Shown: positions 11,023 to 21,701 of the stretch, piece by piece
Numbering within the stretch: the stretch's first letter is position 1
Layout of the letters: every line of letters begins with the position of its first letter
Source: Trifolium pratense
Taxonomy: Eukaryota > Streptophyta > Magnoliopsida > Fabales > Fabaceae
Assembly: GCF_020283565.1 (NCBI RefSeq)
Contig: NC_060061.1
Span: 35,315,362-35,379,361 of the forward strand
Reading direction: 5' to 3'
Length of the DNA: 64,000 nt
Notes under the pieces: model-generated
Told to the model about the DNA's origin: nothing
What the model saw: only the letters and a program-made list of their open reading frames with translations
Database searches by the model: none
Translations under genes and position numbers: made by a program

Positions 11023-12440
11023 ATGTTTGATTTGTGTCTTTTGGGTTTCAATTCCATTAAGGTGTCTTTAACGAGAGTATTCCTTTCCGTTTTCATGGAG
11101 TCCGGGAATCAACCAAATGAAGAAAAAAAAAGGTTGTCCGATTTTAGTAGTAGTAGGCGGTTATCAATAGGAGGAAGGTTAGTTCTTTTAAATTCAGTGT
11201 TGAGCAGTATACCACTATTTTACTTTTCATTCAAGGCACCTAGGAAGGTAATTGAAGAATTGACACAAAAAGAAGAATCTCATTGTGGGAGGAGAAAATA
11301 GAAAAATAAATTGGGTAAGTTGGGATAAAGTGTGTTTAGCTAAAGAAGGAGGACATGAACTACGATCGGGAGGAGGCTGAAACCACTTGATGCCAGAACT
11401 GACCCCCGAACCAGATTAAACTGGTGGTGAAAGCCAAAAAAAAAAAAGGAGGAGGACATGGAGTAAAAAAATTTCATACTTTCAACATAGCTCTCTTTGA
11501 GTAAGTGGTGAGAAATTCTTAATCCGGAGGGGAGAGTTATTCAAACAAGGACCCTTTGGTTGTGTTATTTAATTACAATAGGAAAAGACACTGAACATGG
11601 TTCAAATTGGTGCTAATTTAATAAGGAGGAAGGTTGGAAGTGGTGAAACTGTGAGGTATTGGGAGGAGAATTGGTTAGGAAATTTTAATTTATGCTGTGA
11701 GATTGAGGATCTTAATGGGATTGCTGTGGACTGCAACATTGGCAGGAAAGACTTCACTGGAATTGGCAGTGGGTTCGGGAGTTGAACGAAAGCGAGCACA
11801 TCAGAAAATCTGAACTTGAGGAGTTGTTATCGGGAGTGGCTCAGCTTGAAACAGCAGCAGATGAGTAATGAGTTATATCTTGGGTCTAAGATGGAGAGCA
11901 GAATTTTTCTGTTCACGGCTGTTTTAAATTTCTGCGTAATCTGCAGGTTCGTGATGATTTTGAGGACGATTTCTTAATGGCAGAGCAGCAGCTTTGGAGC
12001 ACATCAGTTCCGTCATAAATTCTAGTATTTGGATGGAGACTTCTACAAGATAGAATCCTAGAATCCCATCGAGAGTGGAGCTTTGGAGAAAAGGAGTAAT
12101 CAACAATGTTCACCAACAATAACGTGTTTTTTGCTGTCATGAACTTGAGACAAGATTTTCATGGGGTTGAACTGGAAGGCGGCAGATTGGTGTGATGATG
12201 TGGTAGATAATTTTATGCAGTTCAACTCTTTGTGTAGAGGAAAGAAAGTGTCTCATATTATATGGCTCGCAGTGGCTTGGTGCATTTGGTTAGAATGCAA
12301 TGACATTATTCTCAACGGCAAAATTCTAAACATCAAAAGGTTATCTTGGTATTGGTTTATTTGTAGGGAAGGTGGCAATAACAAATTTGCTTTTTCAAAT
12401 TGGTGGATTAACCCTCTTTATTTGCAATATTATAAGTAAT
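11023..12440 (+). pseudogene. Decayed LINE (reverse transcriptase thumb to zf-RVT region)
   Basis: Separate plus-strand frames show successive blocks of a plant LINE. RRLSIGGRLVLLNSVLSSIP (about 11150-11210) is the conserved post-RT block. INWVSWDKVCLAKEGGHG (about 11310-11465, interrupted by an insertion) follows. ETVRYWEENWLGN (about 11645-11685) comes next, and IIWLAVAWCIWLECNDIILN (about 12255-12320) is near the end. Many stops and shifts separate them. No poly(A) or target duplication was recognised. It is much older than the LINE at 7591. Confidence 0.8.
11358..11449 (+). mobile_element. 92-bp poly(A)-tailed retroposed insert in a LINE relic
   Basis: The LINE block reading KEGGHG is split by 92 bp that end in 12 A (11436-11447). 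AGGAGGACATG stands at 11347-11357 before the insert and again at 11450-11460 after it, an 11-bp target duplication. Removing the insert plus one duplication restores the LINE frame. The insert contains TGAAACCACTTGATGCC and TAAACTGGTGGTGAAAGCC. A short resemblance (CTGAAACCACTT...GTGGTAGTGAAAAA) also occurs near 55950. It could be a very small SINE or a truncated LINE/SINE 3' end; the family is not recognised. Confidence 0.75.
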
Positions 12441-12856
12441 TAGAAGTTTTAATCAACCCAACTACTACGATAATTTCAACTACTCTGACTATGAAATGAC
12501 CGTTTTCATTTTATCTCACCAGCTCTTTTCCATAACAGAAGTTTATTATTTTTCATTTCTTGCAATTAATGTATATTTATTTTAAGACTTTAATGTGATA
12601 TTTCATATTCTTTTGACTCGGACCCCTTTCCCCATAGAACCAGATGATCAAAGATCAAAAAAGTATTCTTTTGACTTTTTAATATCCACCAATGACATTT
12701 GTCAGTTGATCATTTAGGGCAATTGAACACAATTTATGTGAAATATATAACTAGGCTCTAACACAGCATAAAAAAGAGGTCATTTTACTATATAATTTTT
12801 TTTATAATATTCATTTTTATATTAAAAATAAATAATTATATGTATATGAGATAAAG
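12441..12856. other. Intergenic DNA, no gene seen
   Basis: AT-rich DNA between the LINE relic and the solo LTR. No reading frame or repeat structure stood out. Confidence 0.5.
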
Positions 12857-12861
12857 GGATA

Positions 12862-13178
12862 TGATAGAAACATGCATCATGAAGTGGGCCTTGACTTTAG
12901 GCCCAAACCTAAGATATGGAGAGCATGGCTATATAAGTTGTTTCATAGAGAGAAAATGAGGCATCTAAGAATTCTGTTAGAAAGAATGGGTCACCATCTT
13001 GGTGATTGAGGGAAGCCTAGTGCTTTTGGGGCTGATAGCTACTGCTATCAGTTTGTTATCTTTGCCATTACTCTTTCTCTTGTAATTGTTCATCCATTCT
13101 AATACAATTACAGTGTTTTCATTTCTATTCTACTCATATTACTGTTTTCATTCATATTATTCATACACGAACCCATCA
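12862..13178 (+). mobile_element. Solo LTR with 5-bp target duplication
   Basis: The 317-bp stretch starts TGATAG and ends CCCATCA. GGATA stands on both sides (12857-12861 and 13179-13183). It has an LTR promoter-like CTATATAAG near 12930 and a T/C-rich 3' third with CTAATACAATTACAG, typical of plant Copia LTRs. There is no internal region, so it is what remains after recombination between two LTRs. The family is not known. Confidence 0.75.
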
Positions 13179-13837
13179 GGATACCACAGAAATAGAAGAT
13201 GGACAGGTACAACCAGAATAGAAAAATCTAAATATAAGATCAGAATCATACCGCAATAAATTAGTCTTCCTCCATTGGAAAATCTAAAATGCGAAATCTC
13301 TCTTCTTCAAAAGCTTTGATCACAAGTATTGAACCACAGGGTATTCAGTAGTCAAGGAAAGAGTAAGCAACACATTTTCTGCCATGACCGAATTTTGGCT
13401 TTCTGCCATCCACAATCGATAAAATTCATAATAACAGGTTGGTTACGTAAAGTTAGAATCAGACACATTCTATATTTTAAATAAGATATTCGGTTTGGAT
13501 CAAGTAAACCCTTCAATCAAAATAGGCAACCAGCAAACCACCAAACACATGCCACTCGCAGTAACAATAGAAATTTCCACGTGTATTTTCTCACTTAGAA
13601 TAATGACTTTTAACTTTGGGAATTCAATTGAAAAAAGAAAAAGGAGAAATAAACTTCTTTTTTTCTTGTTACAAAATTGCGTGCTCAGTTCGTTGTTTAA
13701 GGAGCAAAACATATACTAGTTTTCAGATTAACTTTGTATTACTTTTTGCAACCCTTCCGTAGCTCTGATCACCTAAAGCCTAACCTGATCTTTTATATCA
13801 AGGTAGACTAAACATTCAATTCCATATGTAAATAACC

Positions 13838-16800
13838 TTATGAAAGAAAAATGTGGAAAATGAGGGACAGCAGAAATAAAAAATGAAAAAATAAAAGGAT
13901 ATGTCTTGACATGAGAACACCCGGCTTTTTGTCTCGATTATAACTGTGTTTTAGCTCTCTACTAATTTCAGGTGTAACCTGCAGTAGAAAATTAATATAA
14001 ATCCCAACCACATATGAGAAAATGAGAAAAACAGACTGTCAGTTCTAGTGCACTCACTAATTCATGTGTTTGCTTTTCCAGTAGAAACTTTAAACTATCT
14101 TTATCTTCCTTCAGCAGCTCATTTTTGTACCTGAAACAAATACCATATCCGAATAGCTTAATTTTTTTTAAAAAAAAAATAAAACACAATTTAATCAGAT
14201 AATATTAAAAATGTGTAAGAAAATGAATTTTTCATTGAATATTGTTCCTCAAATCTGAACCAGTGTGACTACAGAATCAGTAGAGAAAAATTCTATAGGG
14301 ATAACTGAGTTTTTCTATTAGGAACTAATTTTGATGAATAAAAAGATGAAAACTAGTACCCTCTTCCTCTCAAACCATGCCTCCAATTGATAGGGAAACT
14401 CTCCTGATTGCAATATTGCAAAGCTTTGAGGATCTGCACCACTCAATGCATAAGAAGATATCCTCAATCATTCCCAATCCCCTGTAGTATTTATAGGAAG
14501 CATAACTTAATTCTTCTAACTAACTCCCTAAGTAATCAACTGCCTAACTAGCTCAGGGTTACCTATCACCCTTAAACTGCATATCCTTCCCTCATATCTC
14601 ATTTCAATAAAATATGCATGTCCAATACTGGAGTTACAATTTCCTGGTTAATGTTGGTATCAAAACTGTATTTCATTTGTAACAAAAAAATTACAAAAAA
14701 TAAAAAATCACCTACCTCTGCACAAATGTAAGAAGTGACTGGTGCCATATAACAGGCGTTATTCTAGTTTTATTGACAAATCTCATGAAATGAGCAACAA
14801 CTGCATCAAGCACGCGATACGGCAGAGCATATTTCTTCTCCAGAAGAAGCTTTATGAAATAGCTGAAATTATTATCAACATTAGTGTCCATCAAAAATGA
14901 GTTTTTTATAAAACTTATATAGTGTTCTGTTTTTGAACATGTTAACTCAACATATTAATCAAATCAACAAACTATGTTGCCTAATGTAGTCAGGTTCGAG
15001 ATCCTATGTAGGATCAGTATTCTGGTTGAGAATTGTAAGATCAGGATCGTAGTTCGATTCGTAAGATCCTACTCAAGGGTAAAATTGTAACTTCACGTAT
15101 ATACATATACACATAAACACAAATAAAAGTATAATACATGAACAAAATAAAGTTAATTAATATTTCATAGACATCATTCCAAATGTTCACAAGTTCATAA
15201 CAGAGGGATAGAAGAAGCAACAGTAGGGTTAAAAAAAACAAAATGAAAACAGAGGGCTGAAACTTTAGAGTGAATGAGATGAGTTCAGAAGGTTTCAGTG
15301 AGGACAGAGGTTTGAGTGAAAGAGGTGGTTGAAAGTGAGAGACGAGTGAACGAAAATGAGAAAGCAGTGAGAACAAACATACACTAACTGCCGGCGAGGT
15401 TCACGACGGCGACGTCTAGAGCTCAGGTGAAAAAACCCTCTAGGATCGTAAGAATTTATGACCCGGTGCGAGAACCTGACTACAGATAGGTCAAAAAAGG
15501 AACCTACATGGGTTCTAAGCTCGTTTGGCCTTTGCAAGCTCGTAGGATCGTAAGAACCTATGACCCGGTGCGAGAAGCTAACTAAATTGGTGTTGCCTCT
15601 TCTTGCATAACCAAAATTTTTTAAGTGTATATGTCACATAAACTGCTACCACTTGCTGTTAATTTATTTTATTTATTATAACAAATAACAATGCCCATAC
15701 CTATCTAACCATCTTTCCATATATAACGGTTGAAGTGTGATTCATTACTTCGAACAATGTTTTAAGCAATTTTTTAATATGAACTCCTACTCCATGATTT
15801 AGTCAACAAAAAAATATCCATCCTATTCCATGATTTCATAGCAACAGTTAAAACCTCATTCACCGATTCTATTTTGTCAATTGTTTTAACAAACAAATCG
15901 CTACAACGTTAAATACCTTATAGTGCCACAATAAACCATCCCAGCAAGCTTCAATAGTGTAGCACTGCATAATACATAAATTTGTGTGCATCAGACATTG
16001 ATTGTACATGACTCAAACTTGAAATAATTCAAACTTTTAACTTCAATTGCAACATGAAAGATATACACTAAGTAGTATCCACTTCTAGCAGTAAAACTTT
16101 TAAACGCTGAAGAATAACACGATCAAACAAATAGACATAACACGATATTTTTTACTTGCTTCCATATTAGTAATACTATTATTATATAGAAAAATATGAC
16201 AAAAACAAAATAGAGGTGATATGGGAAAAAGTTTTGTAGAATCAACATTGTTGATAATGAAAAGCGACTGTAAACAATTTCACTGGGTTGTGATAAATAA
16301 GGAGATTCGATCAAATAAATTTGCACTGCTTATTAAAGAAGCTCATCCCTAATTTGTTTCTACTATAATAAATGCAATCTTTCTGAACTGAAAAGTCTGA
16401 GAAACCAATCCTTTTGACCACACTATGACACACGTAAGTGCACACTACACTACAAAAGAAAACACTTGCTTCGTTGCATCCAATTTTTAAAAGAGCAAGT
16501 TAACATACCATAAATGGAGGAAAGGAATAGACCCCTTTTCTATAATGCTTCCAACAATGACTGCTTCCCTAAGAGTGCATGTACGCGACTGTAAATGAAG
16601 TCAAACCAGAAAAGAAAATGAATGAACATGTAAATTTGTTGTAGGTTTTGAAGGATGATATGATTACAAAAATAAATATGCATGCAATTGTAAAAGCAAC
16701 TACCTCGCATAGCGGAATGAGTATTCCCTTACAGAAAGCAGTAGGTTTTTGCAATGCCTTTTGAAGTGATTGGTATAAAGCAAAATGCAAGTGATTGTTC

Positions 16801-19629
16801 TGTCTTATATCTTGTCTGACTCTTGGAAGCAACACAAGGCAGTAGAAGCGCTCGGCCTTTGTTGCACCAAAGTTAGAAACATATATCCTATTGGCTAGAT
16901 AGACAGCATTTGGAGACCAATTGTGAGGTTCAGTTATAGATAAAACATCCTCCCAATTTTGCATTGAGGGGATGTGTTTCAATGCGGCGTCGGGGAATTT
17001 GCCTACGGTATATTTACTAAGAATCGTTGCAACCCTGCGATTTGAAAACATCATTCATTGATTCATGTAATCAATCAATCAATCTACATATAAAATAATT
17101 TGAACTGGGAAAATTAAAAATACCGTTTGTATAACTGAAATATTGATTCAGCATCAGGCCCTGGTTGTTTCAATGTGTCATCGGGGACGATTGCTCCCGG
17201 TAATTTGGCATCCTGCCCGTAAATAAAGTCTTCCTGAATATGTGTAACAGGAAATAATATTAGATTAATAGTTTATTTTAAATAATAGTTTATTTTATGT
17301 CATTTTACATTTTTATCCTTTAGGGTTGTATTTAAAGGCATTGTGCCTCACTTTGAAAATCAATCAATGAATGAAAAATTATCTTCTCTCAAAACTCTCT
17401 CATTTATGTTTGCATAATCTCATTTGTACGGAATTCTATTCAATTCATTAGAATTCCTACTTTGAGACTTGATTCTATCGGTTTCGTCCCTAGAATCTAT
17501 TTTCCCGTCTATTTTCCCGTTACAATTGGTATCTAGAGCCTTCGATTTGGCGCGCGCATCATGACTGCCAAACACAAATTGGTGAAAGTTTTGAATGCAC
17601 TTGATGTGGAAGACGAGATGGAAATGGGTTTATTTTTCATATGTGATAAACCTTTTAATTTTGAACATCAATTGTGGCATCATAAAAATATTCAGATAGT
17701 AATGATGGATGAAGAATATTGAACACAACTCCTCTTTCTTAAATGGTCGTAATATTGTTCTGACGCAGTCACACGAGGAGGGTTTCACTGCAAACCCAAG
17801 TATTGATGCCTATAGTTTGCTACAACCTACCCTCCAAGTGTTTGATCAAATGCCCACAAAGAGGTTGAAACCCACATCGCAGAACCAACAACAAGCAACT
17901 AAAACAGCATTTGTTCAAGTTATGGTGCGACGGCTAAAAGATTTCAACAGATATTGATATTTCGATCCTGGTGGAGCAATAGTTCCGAAGTCTAATGCAC
18001 GTGGTTTTTCTTGGATTCAATCACAAAAAGCTACAGCAACAGTTGAGTCACCAATGGTAGAGCAGCCTACTGGACACGCTTCGGGATGGCCATGGGTACC
18101 GAGGATTATCAGTTTCCAAAATAGATTTATGGTTGTCAATGAAATGTGTCAAAGGGAAGTGCAAACGTTTCTTCTGGAGATGAAAGGTTTGTCATTCACA
18201 ATTATCTTTTCATTCTCCTGTTGTCGGAAACTGAGAGATTCAAGTGAACAAATTTATTCACTCCTTGTGGATGAAGGTAACATCACGTCAACCCTGCTAA
18301 TGGAAGCAATACATGTAGTTGACTTGCTTTTTCTACTCTTGTTGCAAAAATGTAGCATAGTCTGTTTCTACATCCCATATATGTTCTATGTTTCTAGTGT
18401 TGAGTGCCTAATAGTTGATGATGGGAGTTTGACTAGCCAAGATTTAACTGATAGACTACATACTTTCAATCTAGTTTTTACTGCCAGGGACATATTGGTT
18501 TTGGAAGACTCTAATAAAACTCATGGTGCCATCATAGTTGAGATAGCTCTACTGAATTGTGTTTCCTTGGTTTCTTATTTTGCTCTGATGAGTTACAAAA
18601 TTGAGTATTCTAATCTTGCTGAAATAGAATTGGTGTATGTCTTGATTTCTTTGGACATTGTTTGGAAGATGATGAACAACTCAATTCATGGAAATGTGTT
18701 CAAATTAACATCTGGAGTTTACCTTTTAGCTATAAAGTGTTATGTAAGCATGAGGTGTAGTTCTAAAATTGGTTTTGTAAAGGTTGTAGAGTTGGTTGCA
18801 TTTGTTCTTGGTTTATTGGTAAACCACATATTGAACTTACATGTGATTAATCAGATAACAAGCTTCCAACAATGCTCTCTTCTTAATGTATGCTGCTGCA
18901 ATTGTCATCCAACATATACTACCTTGGCTAATGGAAAAAGAATGGTGTTTTCTGTTTATTGGCATCTTGCTCTGAAGCTATTCACAACACCTATATTTGT
19001 GGTTGCTGCACACTATTCACCAAGGCAGTCTCAGCTAGTTTTTTACCGGTTTACTTGTGTGGCTATTTTTCACAGAAAGATGATCAACTGGGGGAATGTT
19101 CAAGATGCTAAAATTCTAATCAAATGGAAAGATTTGCCTCATAAACATGGCACTTGTGATTGTTCATCCTTGAGGACAAGGACAAGGATGTTTGAAGGGG
19201 AGGGTATTGTAACAGGAAATAATATTAGATTAATAGTTTATTTTATGTCATTTTACATTTTTATTTTTAGGGTTGTATTTAAAGGCATTGTGCCTCACTT
19301 TGAAAATCAATCAATGAATGAAAAATTATCTTCTCTCAAAACTCTCATTTATGTTTGCATAATCTCATTTATACCGAATTCTATTCAATTCATTAGAATT
19401 CCTACTTTGAGACTTGATTCTATCGGTTTCGTCCCTAAGATCTATTTTCCCGTTACAATATGAAATAATGAAAACAGAATAACCAAAATCACAATCATAA
19501 ACTCAATTCAGTAGAAAATCATTTGCCAGAGAGAGAGACGCTTACTTCTTGAAACTTAGCAGCAATGAGGCTCTGATTTTCAAAAAACTCATCAGAGTGA
19601 TCAATAGGCATTTGGAAGGAACTTGTCAT
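13838..19629 (-). CDS. BYSL: Bystin-like protein (ribosome biogenesis), 8 exons
   Basis: Spliced by eye as 19546-19629, 17124-17233, 16704-17034, 16509-16588, 15917-15964, 14716-14862, 14058-14130 and 13838-13978, all with GT-AG borders and continuous frame, giving 337 codons plus stop. Bystin (yeast Enp1) acts in nucleolar pre-40S ribosome assembly. Hallmarks seen include [45 protein letters not shown] and [19 protein letters not shown] followed by PVIWHQSLL. Plant bystins are usually about 100 residues longer; here the charged N-terminal part is replaced by a short 28-codon first exon starting at 19629. The C-terminal exon also departs from the family after [12 protein letters not shown] and ends in a hydrophobic tail, which may reflect a frameshift. 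Intron 1 holds a 2.2-kb LTR element close to its acceptor. It is probably a diverged paralog; whether it is expressed is unknown. Confidence 0.8.
14984..15590. mobile_element. Unclassified repeat with inverted ends in a bystin-like gene intron
   Basis: GTAGTCAGGTTC near 14985 and its complement near 15475-15486 form inverted ends of about 500 bp. Inside and beside them a motif around TAGGATCGTAAGA is repeated. A longer unit, TAGGATCGTAAGAA(T/C)(T/C)TATGACCCGGTGCGAGAA, occurs twice, near 15441 and 15543. Related GATCCTA and GATCGTA words appear near 15005-15070. Subterminal repeats like these suggest a non-autonomous DNA transposon. No transposase frame is present. Confidence 0.45.
17243..17524 (+). 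repeat. 5' LTR of the non-autonomous element
   Basis: 282 bp. It is longer than its partner because of two small internal duplications: one around AATAGTTTATTTTA near 17270-17295, and one around TCTATTTTCCCG near its 3' end. Otherwise it closely matches the right LTR. Confidence 0.85.
18054..19463 (+). pseudogene. 469-codon frame inside the non-autonomous element, identity unknown
   Basis: This is a long open frame that runs through the element interior into the 3' LTR. Its first part contains stretches that read like real protein ([37 protein letters not shown]), separated by hydrophobic, intron-like translation. Near the end is the gypsy-like ILIKWKDLP. The mixture suggests captured host gene pieces, introns included, fused to the pol tail, rather than one working protein. 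The host gene was not recognised. Confidence 0.35.
19208..19457 (+). repeat. 3' LTR of the non-autonomous element
   Basis: 250 bp. It follows the polypurine tract GAAGGGGAGGGTAT and ends CCCGTTACA before the ATATG duplication. It lacks the two short duplications seen in the left LTR. Confidence 0.85.
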
Positions 19630-19698
19630 GTGGTATTATGTTCCTTCACAATCCTTCAGGTGATACGATGGGATGGAAGATGGATGAATGAATGAATT

Positions 19699-19701
<3 letters not shown>

Positions 19702-19743
<42 letters not shown>
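19702..19743. repeat. (GA)n microsatellite upstream of the bystin-like gene
   Basis: About 21 GA units about 70 bp upstream of the bystin-like start codon; on the gene's strand it reads (CT)n. CT-rich tracts are common in plant 5' leaders and core promoters, so it may lie in the leader or promoter. Confidence 0.85.
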
Positions 19744-19747
<4 letters not shown>

Positions 19748-20667
19748 AGGATAAACTAGGGTTTCATCAGCCCCAACTATTTTGCCACTAATATCAGTGT
19801 CGACATGTTTATTCGCAAATTATACTAATGTATAATTTTAAATTAAATATTTAAAAAATTGTTATATAATATTGTTAAAATACAAGTGGACTGAATTTTT
19901 TTTATAAATTTATTTATTCAATTTTTTATGTTTCGGTGATAAATAATAATCTCGTGTATATTTATATTTCTATATATATATATATATATACTATATGTTA
20001 TGTTTTAGTGATAAATTTAGAAGCAAAAATCTTTTATTAACAAATTCATCGTAACATAATACATGTATTTTTATTTTTGACATAACTTTGCATAATAGAC
20101 ACAAACAGGCGCGAAACACGCTGTGTCTTGCCGCTAGTTTTTAATAAAAAAATTATAAATTTTATGAGAAATATTTATGATAATTTAGTAAGTTTGATTG
20201 TAATTAACTTTATTACTCCCTCCGGTTTTTTTAAGTGTTCATTTACGTCGGATTTAGTGTTTCTATTTAACCGTCCATTTGGTATTTTAAGGGTGTGATT
20301 TGTCAATTGTACCATTTGTCAATTACTCTAATCTTTTTCAAGCGATGTGTGTTGGAACAAAGTTCACATTGGTGTGTGAATTGAAAATAAAAACTCAAGT
20401 CTCATATCGGGTACTAGAACATATTAGTGTGTGTATCATACTAATGTGTAATTGGAAAAAATAAATGATAAATAAATAAATAAATAAAGGAGGTGTTAAA
20501 TCTCACTAATGTGAGACTTCATTATCCAATTTATTTATTTATTTACTTTCGGTTGTTACAGTATGTGCTAAGTTTTATTTGGGAGTAAATCTTTAAAATT
20601 TTTATTTTAAAAATAAATTTTATTTGGGAGTAAATCTTGGAGTAAATCTTTATTTTTGGTGCAAAAT
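19744..20667. other. Repeat-rich intergenic DNA with a Helitron end
   Basis: No gene seen. A Helitron-type terminus ends near 20137 (own entry). CTCCCTCCGG near 20217 resembles one end of a Stowaway-type MITE, but no partner end was found. The stretch near 20460-20555 holds an inverted pair of AAATAAAT arrays. The right edge is the AAAAT target site (20663-20667) of the Sirevirus element. Confidence 0.5.
20098..20137 (+). mobile_element. Helitron 3' terminus (hairpin plus CTAG)
   Basis: GACACAAACAGGCGCG...CGCTGTGTC forms a hairpin (stem GACACA/TGTGTC, with inner pairing of GCG and CGC). It is followed by CCGCTAG and then T. A short hairpin about 10 bp before CTRR, with insertion before T, is the Helitron 3' signature. 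Similar ends occur at 30892 and 31133. The 5' end was not found. Confidence 0.65.
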
Positions 20668-21649
20668 TGTTGGTGTTTTGATTGGCTACATTTTGTAAAA
20701 GTCAACCAGCCAGATGCTGGACTGAGGTGCTGTAGCATTATAGTACAGCATCCTGATGCTCTGTTTTTCGTGCAGAATTTTTATTTCAAATCTTAGTCAA
20801 GATTTGCTTCAATTATATATTCAGGCACGTGCGTCTGGGCAAAACGAGCCTTGCTCAGCAAGTTTTATTAAAGTCGGCTGAAGGAATGTTATTTAAAACA
20901 AAAATATAATTATATTATATTTTTTGCGTTTTTTTTTTTTTGGTACCACATGAATTATATTTCTGGAAATAATTTAGGGTTGGCCGCAATTCCTACAGCT
21001 GTATTTGTCTGAAGACCTAGCTTGCCCATCAAGACAATTGAAGACTATAAATATGTGAGGCCTCAAGCTATTCTACTCGTGTGTTCTAAACCTTGTATTA
21101 CAAAAAGTGTGCGTTTTTAAGGTTTAGAGTGTGTGTCTTTTGTGAGCCTTTCTTGTGTCAATTTGATGCAAGTTTAGGACTGTGTTTTGGTTGTTAATTG
21201 TAAGCTACTCCTAAGCTTTGAAGCACGGAGTTAGTGTGTGTGATTCACTCATAAGCTTTTAAGCAAGAGTGTGGTCTAGTTTCTAGGAGAGTGTCTCCAT
21301 CCTAATTATTATTATTGACAGCAACATAGTACGTGTTGTTAGAGGGAATTTGGGACGGGGTCTCATTATCTAAGAGGTTCTTAGGTAGGATTGCACGGGT
21401 AGTGTCTAGGTGATAAGTCAAGTACCGGGTGTTGGTCGAGGGCTTTGAACTAGAGCTATTATAGTGGATTCATTCCTGGATTGGTATCCCCCAGAGTAGG
21501 TGATGTTGCACTGAACTGGGTTAACAATTATCTGTGTTATTTATTGTTCTGCAATATATTTATTTATTTACTGTGTTCTGCGACTGTCTTGCTGCAATGT
21601 ATGCTATAGCATCTTGTGCAGCATTGTGTTCACTGCGTGCCAGATTTCA
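20668..21649 (+). repeat. 5' LTR of the Sirevirus-like element
   Basis: 982 bp, starting TGTTGGTG and ending GATTTCA. It contains CTATAAATATGTG near 21045 as a likely promoter TATA, and a dense set of inverted GATGCT/AGCATC words near 20712-20760 and 21602-21625. Confidence 0.92.
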
Positions 21650-21650
21650 A

Positions 21651-21666
21651 TTGGCATCAGAGCAGG
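21651..21666 (+). promoter_or_regulatory. Primer binding site of the Sirevirus-like element
   Basis: TTGGCATCAGAGCAGG lies one base after the 5' LTR. It matches the initiator-Met tRNA type of plant Copia primer sites (TGGTATCAGAGC) with one change. Minus-strand DNA synthesis would start here. Confidence 0.75.
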
Positions 21667-21701
21667 CACCCTTTCTGGTTATAGGGTGAGCTTCGGGGAG
21701 A

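Larger units (their letters stand above)
17243..19457 (+). mobile_element. Complete non-autonomous LTR retrotransposon (2.2 kb) in a bystin-like gene intron
   Basis: The element has two LTRs (17243-17524 and 19208-19457), both starting TGTAACAGG and ending CCCGTTACA, and is flanked by ATATG on both sides (17238-17242 and 19458-19462). A primer site TTGGTATCTAGAGCC, similar to the initiator-Met tRNA type, follows the left LTR. A polypurine tract GAAGGGGAGGG precedes the right LTR. The inner 1.7 kb shows no gag, protease, integrase or reverse transcriptase. Its last part, [16 protein letters not shown]...FEGEG near 19110-19205, resembles the chromodomain-like C-terminus of Ty3/gypsy pol. The element therefore depends on enzymes from elsewhere. 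The rest of the interior is unidentified. Confidence 0.85.

Noticed and set aside
15041..15537. Minus-strand frames of 80-111 codons rich in Leu and Phe
   Set aside because: They lie in an intron of the bystin-like gene over an unclassified repeat, overlap each other in different frames and match no family.
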